A stretch of DNA of 64,000 nucleotides, taken from the NCBI GenBank assembly GCA_902520835.1, contig CABYPD010000002.1, forward strand, positions 62,001-126,000. Reading direction: 5' to 3'. Shown in pieces: positions 8,694 to 21,375 of this stretch. The notes under the pieces are model-generated. The model made no database searches, was not told the DNA's origin, and worked only from the letters and a program-made list of their open reading frames with translations. The DNA is from an uncultured Bacteroidota bacterium (GTDB lineage Bacteria > Bacteroidota > Bacteroidia > Flavobacteriales > Flavobacteriaceae). Numbering within the stretch: position 1 is the first letter of the stretch; each line of letters begins with the position of its first letter. The translations under genes were made by a program, and so were the position numbers.

Positions 8694-10266
8694 TGATATC
8701 AAGTACTATATTAAAAGTTGTACCTACATTTAACTCACTATTAACAGAAATCATGCCACCATGTAAATCAATAATTTTCTTGACATATGACAATCCTAAA
8801 CCATGACCTTTTACATTATGAATATTGCCTTTTGTTTGTCTATAAAAATTATCAAATATTTTAGATTTAACAATCTTTGACATTCCAATACCTTTGTCTG
8901 AAATACTAATTATTATTTTATTTTTTTTTAGAGAAGTTTTAATATTTATTTCTGGGTTATTAATAGAATATTTAATTGAATTTTCTAAAATATTAACAAA
9001 AACATTTAGCATCTCAGATTTAGCTAGTAATATCTTTGGTAAATTATCACTATAATCCCTGAGAATGCTTCCACCACTATTTTTTAGAAGTAAATCAACG
9101 CTTTTAATTGATTTATCAATGACAACATGAATATTAACAATCTCTTTATTTAAATCTATTTTTTTATTTTCAAGTTGTGATATTTTCAGTACATTTTCTA
9201 CCTGAAAATTCATTCTTTTATTTTCTTCAGCAATTACATTTAAGTATTTTTTAACCAATTCAAAATTGTTCTGAACCTTTTCATTTTTAACAGCATTAAT
9301 TGCTAAATCTATGGTTGCTATCGGTGTTTTAAACTCATGGGTCATATTATTTATAAAATCTGTTTTCATTTCTGAGATATTTTTCTGCTTTATTGAACTG
9401 AATATGGTTACTGAAAATGAGATTATAATAATTAATGTAAATAATATGGACAAAATAATTAGAAAAGAAATAGATGATCTGATATATGATATTCTATTGG
9501 GGAAGCCTACCACAAGAGAAAAAGAAGATTCACCTTTATCATTTTGAAACAATGGCATCGAATACCTTTCAATATTTTCAAGATTAGTATACCTATCAGA
9601 ACCAACTTTTGTTGCTAAATCATTATCAAATATCCTATAATCAAAGTCTAGATCTAAATCTCTCAATTTAAACTCTCTTTGAAGCAATAATTCTAATTCT
9701 ATATTTGTAACTCTCTTATGTATAGGTTTTAAATTAGCTAAATCACTGAAAACTGATTCGTATTTAGCTCTATCAATTAATGACATTTTTTCAACTCTTT
9801 GAAGTCTTTCAATTGAACTCATTTTCTGCATTTCTATGTCAAAAGCATCATCGATTATTGTTGTAGTTTTAAGACTTTTATAGTCTAATATTGATGTTGA
9901 GTCATTATTTGCTGGTTCTAATAAACTTGCAGTAATATTATAATCTTCCTCTAAAATACCTTGTGAGTAAACAAAAGTTTGATTGGTATTTTGATTTCTG
10001 TTTATATATTGAAAAACTGATGTTAATTGTGACTCTTTTGGTTCACCTATACTATCAATTAATTTTTGGTAAACAGCAATATAATCCCTCATTTCTCTAT
10101 CTTTTATTTTTTCAACTACTGATTTTAAAGCTTGGTTTACATTTACAGAGAATTGTCTTTCGTTATTGTCAATAGTAGTTTTTATCCAAAGACTTTGAAC
10201 TAAAATAATTCCAATTAAAGCAACGGACATTAACAGAATGAGAACGAAATACTTATTTTTTTTCAT
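8668..10266 (-). CDS. Sensor histidine kinase
   Basis: Membrane sensor of 532 residues. One transmembrane helix at about 5-27, a periplasmic region of some 235 residues without a domain I recognise, a second helix at about 265-290, then a HisKA dimerisation domain with phospho-acceptor His310 (MTHEFKTP) and an HATPase_c domain with the N-box NILENSIKYS, DKGIGM and GHGLGLSYVKK. It pairs with the overlapping response regulator and looks like the RprX type. Its start overlaps the end of coaE by 14 bases, which places the pair at the tail of a housekeeping operon. Confidence 0.92.
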   Translation of the reverse strand: MKKNKYFVLILLMSVALIGIILVQSLWIKTTIDNNERQFSVNVNQALKSVVEKIKDREMRDYIAVYQKLIDSIGEPKESQLTSVFQYINRNQNTNQTFVYSQGILEEDYNITASLLEPANNDSTSILDYKSLKTTTIIDDAFDIEMQKMSSIERLQRVEKMSLIDRAKYESVFSDLANLKPIHKRVTNIELELLLQREFKLRDLDLDFDYRIFDNDLATKVGSDRYTNLENIERYSMPLFQNDKGESSFSLVVGFPNRISYIRSSISFLIILSILFTLIIIISFSVTIFSSIKQKNISEMKTDFINNMTHEFKTPIATIDLAINAVKNEKVQNNFELVKKYLNVIAEENKRMNFQVENVLKISQLENKKIDLNKEIVNIHVVIDKSIKSVDLLLKNSGGSILRDYSDNLPKILLAKSEMLNVFVNILENSIKYSINNPEINIKTSLKKNKIIISISDKGIGMSKIVKSKIFDNFYRQTKGNIHNVKGHGLGLSYVKKIIDLHGGMISVNSELNVGTTFNIVLDINEEKYTLS

Positions 10267-10846
10267 CAGCTAAAATTATTTTCTCAATAATTTCAATTGT
10301 AGTTCTTTTTGTATTTAGCTTATCAATATTTTCAATATGAAAATTTGCTAAATCTATTTTTTCTTTGTAATCAATTTGAGAATTAATTTTTCTTTTTACT
10401 TTATCAAGTTCTAAATTATCTCTCGTCATGATTCTATCAATTCTAATATTTTCAGGACAAGTTATTAAAATATTGTAATCGTTTTTCTTAAAGTTATCAT
10501 AATCAAATAACAATGCCGATTCATAAACTGTTCTACAATTTAAATTTTTTTTTAAAAAAGCATTGTAGTCTTTAAAAACTTCTGGATGAACAATCTTATT
10601 AATTTTATCTAATTTTTTGTAATTAGAAAAAATAATTTCAGAAATGTACTCTGTATTTAAAATACTATCTACGTATGAAAGCTCACCAAATTCTGAGATT
10701 ATAGATCTCTTAACATTTTGATTTTTGTTTAAAATATTCTTTGCTTCTAAATCAGAATTATAAATTTTAAAATTATAGTCTTTAAAAATTGAGCATACGA
10801 AGGATTTGCCTGAGCCGATACCTCCAGTAATACCAATTCTCATCAT
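10253..10846 (-). CDS. coaE: Dephospho-CoA kinase
   Basis: Last step of coenzyme A synthesis, phosphorylating the ribose 3' hydroxyl of dephospho-CoA. About 197 residues from the ATG at 10846 (or 196 from the adjacent ATG at 10843); a longer frame reaches 10879 but would overlap fabI and add residues before the family's usual start. The P-loop GGIGSGKS lies at residues 8-15. The middle is rather divergent and lysine/asparagine-rich, as throughout this genome. It sits in the same run as coaBC, so two CoA-synthesis steps share a neighbourhood. Confidence 0.92.
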   Translation of the reverse strand: MMRIGITGGIGSGKSFVCSIFKDYNFKIYNSDLEAKNILNKNQNVKRSIISEFGELSYVDSILNTEYISEIIFSNYKKLDKINKIVHPEVFKDYNAFLKKNLNCRTVYESALLFDYDNFKKNDYNILITCPENIRIDRIMTRDNLELDKVKRKINSQIDYKEKIDLANFHIENIDKLNTKRTTIEIIEKIILADEKK

Positions 10847-10853
10847 AAAAAAA

Positions 10854-11672
10854 TTAAGGCTTATTTGAAATAATATCAATTATTTCCTGGCTAACTCCTA
10901 CATTACTGAAGCCTCCATCATGAAATAGGTTTTGTAAAGTAACTTTTTTTGTTAAGTCTGAAAAAAGTGTAATGGTGTAATCAGCACATTCATCTGCAGA
11001 TGCATTTCCCAGTGGTGACATTTTTTCAGCATAATTAATAAAACCATCAAAGCCAGTAACTCCTTTACCTGCTGTAGTAGGAGTAGGTGACTGACTAATT
11101 GTATTAACTCTAACTTTCTTTTCCTTACCAAAAAAATATCCAAAACTTCTGGCAATTGACTCTAAAAACGCTTTATTATCAGCCATATCATTGTAGTTAG
11201 GAAATACTCTTTGAGCTGCCATATAAGATAGAGCAACAATACTACCCCACTCGTTCATTGCATCCATTTTGTATAAACTTTGTAACAATTTGTGGAATGA
11301 TACTGCGGAAACATCCCAACCTTTCGTTAACCAATCATGATTCAAATCAGTATAATGTTTACCTTTTCTAACATTTACTGACATGCCAATTGAATGTAAT
11401 ACAAAATCAATTTTATTATTAAAATGATTTAAAGTTTTTTCAATTAGGTTTTCTAAATCTTCAACTCTAGTTGCATCAGCAGGAATGACTAATGAATTTG
11501 TTTGTTTTGCTAAAACACTAATAGTACCCATTCTCATGGCTACAGGTGCGTTAGTCAAAATAAATTCACCACCTTGCTCATTAACTTTTAAAGCAGTTTT
11601 CCATGCAATTGAGTTTTCATCTAAGGCACCGAAGATAATGCCCTTTTTACCTTTCAATAAATTATTACTCAT
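10854..11672 (-). CDS. fabI: Enoyl-[acyl-carrier-protein] reductase (NADH)
   Basis: Reduces the trans-2 double bond of enoyl-ACP in each round of type II fatty acid elongation. 272 residues of short-chain dehydrogenase fold. The N-terminal GALDENSIAW matches the FabI nucleotide-binding variant of GxxxxxSIxW, and the active site is Tyr150 and Tyr160-x6-Lys167, equivalent to Tyr146/Tyr156/Lys163 of E. coli FabI. It lies 23 bases downstream of recN and seven bases upstream of coaE. Confidence 0.96.
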   Translation of the reverse strand: MSNNLLKGKKGIIFGALDENSIAWKTALKVNEQGGEFILTNAPVAMRMGTISVLAKQTNSLVIPADATRVEDLENLIEKTLNHFNNKIDFVLHSIGMSVNVRKGKHYTDLNHDWLTKGWDVSAVSFHKLLQSLYKMDAMNEWGSIVALSYMAAQRVFPNYNDMADNKAFLESIARSFGYFFGKEKKVRVNTISQSPTPTTAGKGVTGFDGFINYAEKMSPLGNASADECADYTITLFSDLTKKVTLQNLFHDGGFSNVGVSQEIIDIISNKP

Positions 11673-11695
11673 AATTTAATTTTTTTTAAATATAA

Positions 11696-13348
11696 TTATT
11701 TAAGAAGTTCTTCGGCTTGATTTAAAGCAGAATTAGTAATTTTTTTTCCGGATATCATACTAGCAATTTCATGTAATCTTTCTTTATCTGATAGTTCAAC
11801 AATACTGGTTGTAGATTTTCCGTAATCATTTAATTTCATGACTTTTAAATGATAATCTCCTTTAGATGCAACTTGAGCAAGATGAGTAATTGATAGAATC
11901 TGAATTTTCTTACTCATTTCTTTCATCAAAAATCCAATAGATTCAGCAATTTCACCACTAGTTCCAGAATCAATCTCATCAAATATGATTGTGGGTAAAC
12001 TGTTCTTTTTTGCAAATACTGATTTTATAGCTAATAATATTCTTGATTTTTCACCACCAGAAGCAATTTTTGCTAAAGGTTTCAATGCAATTTTTTCTCC
12101 AGGCGAATATAAAACATTGAGATTGTCAATTCCAAAACTATTTAACTTTTCTTCTTTAATAAATTCAAATTTTATCAAACATCCGTTAAGAGATAATAGT
12201 GAAAATATTTTTTCTATTTCGTTTTGAAGACCATCAGCGGTTTTCAATCTGTTAATATGTATTTGATTAGCATCTTTAGTTAAGTCCTTTTCAATATTTA
12301 ATATTTCTAAATTAAGTTTATCTATTTCACTGTCAATATTATCAGTACTTTTTACTTTATCATTTAATTTATTTTTAACTTCAATTAATTGACTTGTGGA
12401 GTTAACATTATGCTTATTTTCTAATTCCTGTATTTTAAATAGTCTAGACTGAATTGTGTCAAATTTTTCAGAGTCAAATGATAATTGTTCAGAATGAGAT
12501 GAAATAGATTCAATAATGTCTGTAGCTTCTATATAGACTTTATGAAACCTTGAATCAATATCTTTAAATTGTGAAGAAAAATCAGATATTTTTTTTAAAA
12601 TATTAGAGATCGAAGTTAATCTGTCTATTAAATTATTATTTTGACCACCTATCAATATGTTTAATTGATCAAAACTTGATTGAATTTTTTCATAATTTTT
12701 CAGTGAGTTATATTCATTTTCTAATTTTTCTTTTTCATTTGAAGCCAAATTTAATGTGTTAATCTCATTTAATAGAAACAAATTATAATCATAGTCTTTT
12801 ATTATATTTTTTTTCTTTTCTATCAAAATATTGTAATCTATTTTTTTTTTATTGAATTGATTGAATTTTTTTTTAAAATCAGCAACTTCTTTTTCCTGAT
12901 TGGCAAAAAAATCAATGAAATTGTAAAAAAAAGATTTATACGAAAGAATGTCATTTTGGTTCTGACTATGAATATCAATTAAATATGAACTAATTCTCTT
13001 TAATATTTCAATTTTTACTGGAGAATCATTTATAAAAGCTCTAGATTTTCCGTTTCTTAAAATTTCTCTTCTTATAATGGTATCATTACTGTAGTCAAGA
13101 TTATTAATCATAAAAAATTTTTTAAGATTATAATCAGAAATATTAAATATTGCCTCAATAATACATTTATCTTTTTTTGGTCCAACAATTTTGTGATCAA
13201 TTCTGTTTCCTAAAAGTTGATTAATTGCTCCTAATAAAATTGATTTTCCTGAACCTGTTTCACCAGTAATTATTGATAGACCTTCATTAAATTCAATAGA
13301 TAATTGATCTATCAAAATATAATTTCTTATTTCTAATTTTTGTAGCAA
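11696..13348 (-). CDS. recN: DNA repair protein RecN (TTG start)
   Basis: SMC-like ATPase of recombinational double-strand break repair. 550 residues with Walker A GETGSGKS at about 29-36, long coiled-coil arms in the middle (about 150-390), and a C-terminal ABC signature ASGGEKSR followed by Walker B TIIFDEIDSG. The start codon is TTG at 13348: the reading gives MLQKLEIRNY, the expected RecN N-terminus, and the frame upstream closes within 12 bases without an ATG. It lies nine bases after the DUF4835 gene. Confidence 0.95.
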   Translation of the reverse strand: MLQKLEIRNYILIDQLSIEFNEGLSIITGETGSGKSILLGAINQLLGNRIDHKIVGPKKDKCIIEAIFNISDYNLKKFFMINNLDYSNDTIIRREILRNGKSRAFINDSPVKIEILKRISSYLIDIHSQNQNDILSYKSFFYNFIDFFANQEKEVADFKKKFNQFNKKKIDYNILIEKKKNIIKDYDYNLFLLNEINTLNLASNEKEKLENEYNSLKNYEKIQSSFDQLNILIGGQNNNLIDRLTSISNILKKISDFSSQFKDIDSRFHKVYIEATDIIESISSHSEQLSFDSEKFDTIQSRLFKIQELENKHNVNSTSQLIEVKNKLNDKVKSTDNIDSEIDKLNLEILNIEKDLTKDANQIHINRLKTADGLQNEIEKIFSLLSLNGCLIKFEFIKEEKLNSFGIDNLNVLYSPGEKIALKPLAKIASGGEKSRILLAIKSVFAKKNSLPTIIFDEIDSGTSGEIAESIGFLMKEMSKKIQILSITHLAQVASKGDYHLKVMKLNDYGKSTTSIVELSDKERLHEIASMISGKKITNSALNQAEELLK

Positions 13349-13357
13349 TACTAAAAT

Positions 13358-14278
13358 TTAAAGTTTATTCCATTTACTTGAATAAAATGGAGAAATTTTA
13401 TTTAAAATTAATTTAATTTCTTCAATATTAATGATATCTAAATCATTATTGAAAATATTATAAATTTCATTATTCTTTGACTGAAAAAATATTTCTTTCA
13501 AAATTGAATTTGGTCGATATCTATCTATTTTGAAAAATAATTCTATGGTGGTTTTAATATTTGAAATTCCCTTTTCTTTGTTAGAAACCATTAAATCAAT
13601 TCCATGTCTATAATAATTATAGTTTATTTTCTTAATTACATCATAATTATTTGAAATTAAATTATCTATTAACCAAAATTTATTAATTCTACCACCATTA
13701 TTAGATGAACTCCATGTTGAGCTAATTGAAAGATTTAATGCCTTATCAAGAATTTCTTTGGCTTCTTTATATGAGTTAGTTCCTGAATTTTCTTTAAATG
13801 AATCCATATCAAAACCTATTATAATCTTTGAATAAAAAGACAAAAGAGAAGACAAATCACTTGTGAATCTAGAATCAGAATAAATTACAGGTTCATTGGA
13901 TTGATATTTAAATTTAATTCCAATGTCTCTAAATAAAAAATTTGAGGATTTGTAGCTTGAATTAAAACCTTGTCTAAATGAATTAACATCAAGATTTACA
14001 TCAAACTCATTGTTTTCATAACTCTTGATAGTAAAAATAAAACTACAATCTATTTTTTGAATTAAACTGTAAGGATTACTTGAAAATTTAGTTGAATTAA
14101 GAAACTGGTAAACTGAACTTTGAAAATCATTAAAAACTTGTTTATCAGTTTGATTAACTAAATTAGAGTTTACAACAACTTCTGCATTTAATTCTTGTGA
14201 GAATGATTTACAAATTAAAAGAAATAGAAATATATTATAAGTTAAGAATTTCGATAAGTATTTCTTCTGAAATTTCAT
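13358..14278 (-). CDS. DUF4835 family exported protein
   Basis: 306 residues starting with a signal peptide (hydrophobic core FLLICKSFSQ, cleavage expected near residue 28). The remainder is a soluble, aromatic-rich secreted domain whose features (ELNAEV after the signal, a conserved Tyr-rich C-terminal half, RPNS motif) match the Bacteroidota DUF4835 family. The function is unknown. It overlaps the end of coaBC by 44 bases and is followed by recN. From memory, this placement between coaBC and recN is common in flavobacteria. Confidence 0.82.
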   Translation of the reverse strand: MKFQKKYLSKFLTYNIFLFLLICKSFSQELNAEVVVNSNLVNQTDKQVFNDFQSSVYQFLNSTKFSSNPYSLIQKIDCSFIFTIKSYENNEFDVNLDVNSFRQGFNSSYKSSNFLFRDIGIKFKYQSNEPVIYSDSRFTSDLSSLLSFYSKIIIGFDMDSFKENSGTNSYKEAKEILDKALNLSISSTWSSSNNGGRINKFWLIDNLISNNYDVIKKINYNYYRHGIDLMVSNKEKGISNIKTTIELFFKIDRYRPNSILKEIFFQSKNNEIYNIFNNDLDIINIEEIKLILNKISPFYSSKWNKL

Positions 14279-15440
14279 CTTTAGGTTTTAGGTTAAATTC
14301 AGTTGATTTAGTTTCAGTAATAAATGTAACTTGATTTGTATCAAAATCAAAACCTGCTCCCTTGTCATTTAATGAATTCATAACAATAGCATCTAAATTT
14401 TTTCTAACTAACTTAGATTTAGCATTTTCAAATTCGTTATTTGTTTCCAATGCAAAGCCAATTATTTTTTGATTCTTATTTTTCATTTTAACTAAATGAG
14501 AAATAATATCCTTGTTGGGAGTTAACTTTATGTTAAGATATGAGTGATCATCTTTCTTAATTTTTTCTTTACTTAGATTTTCTGGCTTATAATCAGATAT
14601 TGCAGCAGACATTATGCAAATGTCTACATTTGGAAAAATATCAATGCATTCATCATACATTTCATCAGCAGAAATAACTTTTTTAATTTCAATATCAAAT
14701 CCATTAATACTTTCATTTGAAGGGCCTGATATTAAAAAAACCTTTGCTCCCAGCTCTGAGGCTTTTTTTGCTAAACTAAAACCCATTTTACCACTTGAGA
14801 AATTACCAATAAACCTTACTGGATCAATCATTTCATAAGTAGGACCCGCAGTAATAAGAATTTTTTTTTCAAAAAAAACTAATTCTTTTTTTATCGTATT
14901 TTTAAAAAATTCGAAAATTAATTCAGGTTCTTCTAATCTACCCTTTCCATGCATACCACTAGCTAGAAAACCAGAGGATGGTTCAATGAAATAATGACCT
15001 CTGTCTTTTAAAATTTCAATATTTTTCTTATTTGAATCATCTTTATACATTTCTAGGTCCATTGCAGGTGCAAAGAAAACTTTTGATTTATAAGACATAA
15101 AGGTCGCTACAAGCAAATTATCAGCATTTCCAGTAACCATTTTAGAAAGAGTTGATGATGTTGTAGGAGCAATAATAAAATAATTAGCCCATTCAGCAAG
15201 TTCTACATGATTATTCCACGACTTTTCATCTTCATTTTCCTCAACAAAATTTACGTATGTTTGATTTTCTGAAAGTGTAGAAAAAGTAAGTGGTGTTACA
15301 AAATCTATTGCACTCTTAGTTAAAATTACCTTAACATTACAACCTTCTTTTTTTAATATTCTGAGTAATAATATGGATTTGTAAGCTGCAATACTTCCTG
15401 AAACCCCTAATAGGACATTTTTACCCTTAAGGAATGACAT
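14235..15440 (-). CDS. coaBC: Phosphopantothenoylcysteine decarboxylase/synthetase
   Basis: Bifunctional CoA enzyme of 401 residues: CoaC (FMN decarboxylase, about 1-180) then CoaB (ligase, about 190-401). CoaC shows GSIAAYK, catalytic His78 and APTTSSTLSKM. Two active-site positions differ from E. coli Dfp: the PxMNxxMW motif reads PAMDLEMY (Asp128 for Asn), and the clamp cysteine position reads LASGMHGKGR (Ser161). As I recall, this is usual in Bacteroidota. CoaB has ITAGPTYEMIDPVRFI, NFSSGKMG and the KIKK motif. The stop overlaps the next gene, DUF4835. Confidence 0.94.
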   Translation of the reverse strand: MSFLKGKNVLLGVSGSIAAYKSILLLRILKKEGCNVKVILTKSAIDFVTPLTFSTLSENQTYVNFVEENEDEKSWNNHVELAEWANYFIIAPTTSSTLSKMVTGNADNLLVATFMSYKSKVFFAPAMDLEMYKDDSNKKNIEILKDRGHYFIEPSSGFLASGMHGKGRLEEPELIFEFFKNTIKKELVFFEKKILITAGPTYEMIDPVRFIGNFSSGKMGFSLAKKASELGAKVFLISGPSNESINGFDIEIKKVISADEMYDECIDIFPNVDICIMSAAISDYKPENLSKEKIKKDDHSYLNIKLTPNKDIISHLVKMKNKNQKIIGFALETNNEFENAKSKLVRKNLDAIVMNSLNDKGAGFDFDTNQVTFITETKSTEFNLKPKDEISEEILIEILNL

Positions 15441-15446
15441 TATAAG

Positions 15447-15767
15447 CTACTTGTTTTCAGGTTTTCTATGGTAGATTTTTTCAGAAAGCCAATTGTCAAT
15501 AGCAATTGCATGAGCTTTTGGAAGTCTTTCATAAAACTTTGAAACTTCAATTTGCTCTTTATTTTCAAAAATTTCCTCTAGATTTTCACTTGGCGTTGCA
15601 AATTCTTCTAACTTACTAATAAGTTCTTTTTTAATATCCTCATTTATTTGAATAGTCCTTTTGGAAATAATAGAAATAGCTTTGTAAATATTATCAGTAG
15701 TTTCATCAATCTTATCTCTATCGTAAGTAACAGTTGTTGTTGGAGCGTTAACTTTTTTAAAATCCAT
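15447..15767 (-). CDS. rpoZ: RNA polymerase omega subunit-like protein
   Basis: Small protein of 106 residues beginning MDFKKVNAPTTTVTYD, the typical N-terminus of the Bacteroidota RpoZ/omega-like family. It should bind the beta-prime subunit and aid polymerase assembly. The start is the ATG at 15767; an upstream in-frame start at 15791 would overlap bamD. It lies between bamD (10 bases upstream) and coaBC (six bases downstream). From memory, the same rpoZ-coaBC pairing is widespread in bacteria. Confidence 0.88.
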   Translation of the reverse strand: MDFKKVNAPTTTVTYDRDKIDETTDNIYKAISIISKRTIQINEDIKKELISKLEEFATPSENLEEIFENKEQIEVSKFYERLPKAHAIAIDNWLSEKIYHRKPENK

Positions 15768-15777
15768 GAAATTAGTT

Positions 15778-16587
15778 TTAAGTGCGAGCAAATATAGTAA
15801 TTTCTTTATCTATTTCTAAAATCTTTTTTCCTAACTGATCGCTGTAAACACTTTCAGGATAATCATTAAGAAATTCGTTAGAAATTTTTTTAGCATTATT
15901 TAATCTTTCCAATTTGAGTGACGGAATACTATTAATAGCAAGCATATAAGATGAATCAAAAAGATAATACAAAGCTTCCTCTCTGAATGGAGTTCCTGGA
16001 TAATCTGAAATAAAACTATTTAAAACTATAATTGCAGATTTATAATCTCTTATGGTATTGTATTGTTTTCCAATTTCAAATGCTTTTTCCTCTAATTTAA
16101 TTCTTAACTCTTGTACAAGATCGCTAGCATCGGAAAGTTTTTCAGAGTTAGGGTAAAAATTTATAAATTCTTGTAATTTTTCAATTGCCTCTCTGGTTTT
16201 CTCTTGAGTAAGCGTAAATGTTGGAGACTGTTTATAATAACAAAATGCAGCTAAGTAAGCAGCTTCCTCAACTTTTTGACTCATAGGATATGCTTTTACA
16301 AACTCCTCAAATTTAAATGCGGCGGTTAAGTAATTTTTAGTGTTTAGTAAGCTATTAGCATAAAAGAATGTTATCCTTTCAGCTTGAGGTTTTCCTCTGT
16401 ATTTTGGGGATATTTGTTCAAATAAGTTAGATGCCCTTCTCCATTCTTCGTTCTCATAGAACTCTTCGGCAGCTTTATATTTAATTGCAATATCCTCAGC
16501 CCTTAAAATTTTTTGATAGTCATTACATGATATGAGTGTTAGAAAAGCGAATAAAAGAATAAAATTTTTCAAAATTGTATTAAACAT
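15778..16587 (-). CDS. bamD: Outer membrane assembly lipoprotein BamD
   Basis: Outer-membrane lipoprotein of the BAM complex that inserts beta-barrel proteins. 269 residues from the ATG at 16587, four bases after the dapA stop (a longer frame to 16629 would overlap dapA). A lipoprotein signal ends in LTLISC with the lipidated Cys at residue 21. The rest is a tandem of about five TPR-like repeats with the recurring pattern (Y/F)xxNEEWxxAxxxFE and DYPxTPFREEALY. The start is chosen because it gives a compact signal peptide and fits the operon spacing. Confidence 0.92.
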   Translation of the reverse strand: MFNTILKNFILLFAFLTLISCNDYQKILRAEDIAIKYKAAEEFYENEEWRRASNLFEQISPKYRGKPQAERITFFYANSLLNTKNYLTAAFKFEEFVKAYPMSQKVEEAAYLAAFCYYKQSPTFTLTQEKTREAIEKLQEFINFYPNSEKLSDASDLVQELRIKLEEKAFEIGKQYNTIRDYKSAIIVLNSFISDYPGTPFREEALYYLFDSSYMLAINSIPSLKLERLNNAKKISNEFLNDYPESVYSDQLGKKILEIDKEITIFART

Positions 16588-16591
16588 ATTT

Positions 16592-17500
16592 TTAATTAAT
16601 AGGGGGGTGTTCTTTGACAAATTTCTCAATTTTAGATTTTAAATTTTCTGATATTTCGCTCAAAGGTAATCTAACTTTACTACTACACAAATTTAATTTA
16701 CTTAATGCATATTTTATTCCTGATGGATTACACTCTTCAAAGATCAAATTTATAAATTCATTTAACATGAAATTATTATCATTTAGTGTTTTTACACTGT
16801 TTGTATCAAATATTATTTTATTGTAAGTTTCAACCATAATTTTGGGATAGACATTTGCAGCAACAGAAATTATTCCATCAGCACCATTTCTTATCGCATC
16901 AATCATTGTAAAATCATCTCCTGATATTACTAAAAAATTACTCTCTAATATTGACTTTAACTGTTTAATTCTGTTTACATCTCCAGATGCTTCTTTAATA
17001 CCTATTATGTTATCAGAATTTTTGTAAATGTTAATTATTGTTTCATTGTTAATATTAACGCCTGTTCTACTAGGAACATTATACATTAAAATTGATTTAG
17101 TTGTAGATTGAGAAATATTTAAAAAATGATTGTAAAGACCCTCTTGAGAAGGCTTATTGTAATAAGGGCAAACAGACATTATTGCATCAAAATCATCGAG
17201 ATTTGTTGCTTTAATTTCATTACATAAATACTTGGTATTGTTTGAACTTAATCCTAAAATTAATGGTACTTTATTTTTGAAAGCATCGATATATGTATTG
17301 TTAACAATGTTTTTCTCATTTGTATCCAGAGTTGAGGATTCACCGGTTGTTCCTTGAACAACCACATAAGAAATTTTAGACTTAATCAAATTTTCAGCTA
17401 ACAGAAAAACAGCATCTTTATCAAAATTATTTTTATCATCAAAAGGTGTAACAATAGCTACACCTATTCCTGAAAAAATTGAATTTAAATTCTTAGTCAT
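16592..17500 (-). CDS. dapA: 4-hydroxy-tetrahydrodipicolinate synthase
   Basis: Condenses pyruvate with aspartate semialdehyde, committing carbon to lysine and the diaminopimelate of peptidoglycan. 302 residues, TIM barrel. Motifs: GTTGE (50-54), PYYNKPSQEG (112-121), catalytic Tyr140 in YNVPSRTG, Arg145, and the Schiff-base Lys169 in GIKEASGD. It lies four bases after DUF6913 and four before bamD. dapF is elsewhere in the window (26 kb). Confidence 0.96.
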   Translation of the reverse strand: MTKNLNSIFSGIGVAIVTPFDDKNNFDKDAVFLLAENLIKSKISYVVVQGTTGESSTLDTNEKNIVNNTYIDAFKNKVPLILGLSSNNTKYLCNEIKATNLDDFDAIMSVCPYYNKPSQEGLYNHFLNISQSTTKSILMYNVPSRTGVNINNETIINIYKNSDNIIGIKEASGDVNRIKQLKSILESNFLVISGDDFTMIDAIRNGADGIISVAANVYPKIMVETYNKIIFDTNSVKTLNDNNFMLNEFINLIFEECNPSGIKYALSKLNLCSSKVRLPLSEISENLKSKIEKFVKEHPPIN

Positions 17501-17504
17501 ACAA

Positions 17505-20852
<3,348 letters not shown>

Positions 20853-20856
<4 letters not shown>

Positions 20857-21335
20857 AATTTTTTCAACATCCATACCGGACATGACGAATGTCCAGTGTT
20901 TCCTAATGGACTGTCAATAAATTCAAAACCGTACTTTTTATATAGTTTTTGTGCATTGATCATATTATGCATGGTTTCAATATAACAATATTCAAATCTA
21001 GATTTAGATGCATAATCTATACATTTTTTAATCATCAAACTACCTAGACCTTTACCCCGCGCAGCAGGCAGAAAATACATCTTTTGAAGTTCGCAAATAT
21101 TTTTATCTGAGTTTTTAAGTGGTGCTATACCAGCTCCTCCAACAATTTTATTTTCAATGTTTAAAATATAATAAATGTGTTTATCTAATAAATATGATTC
21201 GAACATATGATTCAATTCTACATCGGCAAGAGCTGTTCCTTCAGGCGGAACACCATACTCATTCATCACATTTATTAAAATTTTTTTTATAAAAAAATTA
21301 TCCTTTTTTTCAATTTTTCTTATGTCAAATTTCAT
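20853..21335 (-). CDS. GNAT family N-acetyltransferase
   Basis: 160 residues with a GNAT fold: acetyl-CoA-binding loop in LQKMYFLPAARGKGLGSLMIKK (RGKGLG core, about residues 93-98), and a C-terminal NAQKLYKKYGF strand-helix that closes the family signature. The substrate is not known. It heads the 14-gene minus-strand run and is divergent from ribD across 40 bases. A -7-like TAATTTTA (one mismatch) lies at 21352-21359 on its strand. Confidence 0.85.
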
Positions 21336-21375
21336 TTCTAACTTAGCATTATAAAATTACTTATAATATTTAAAA

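Noticed and set aside
21336-21375. FMN riboswitch ahead of ribD
   Set aside because: The 40-base gap is too short and lacks the conserved FMN element.
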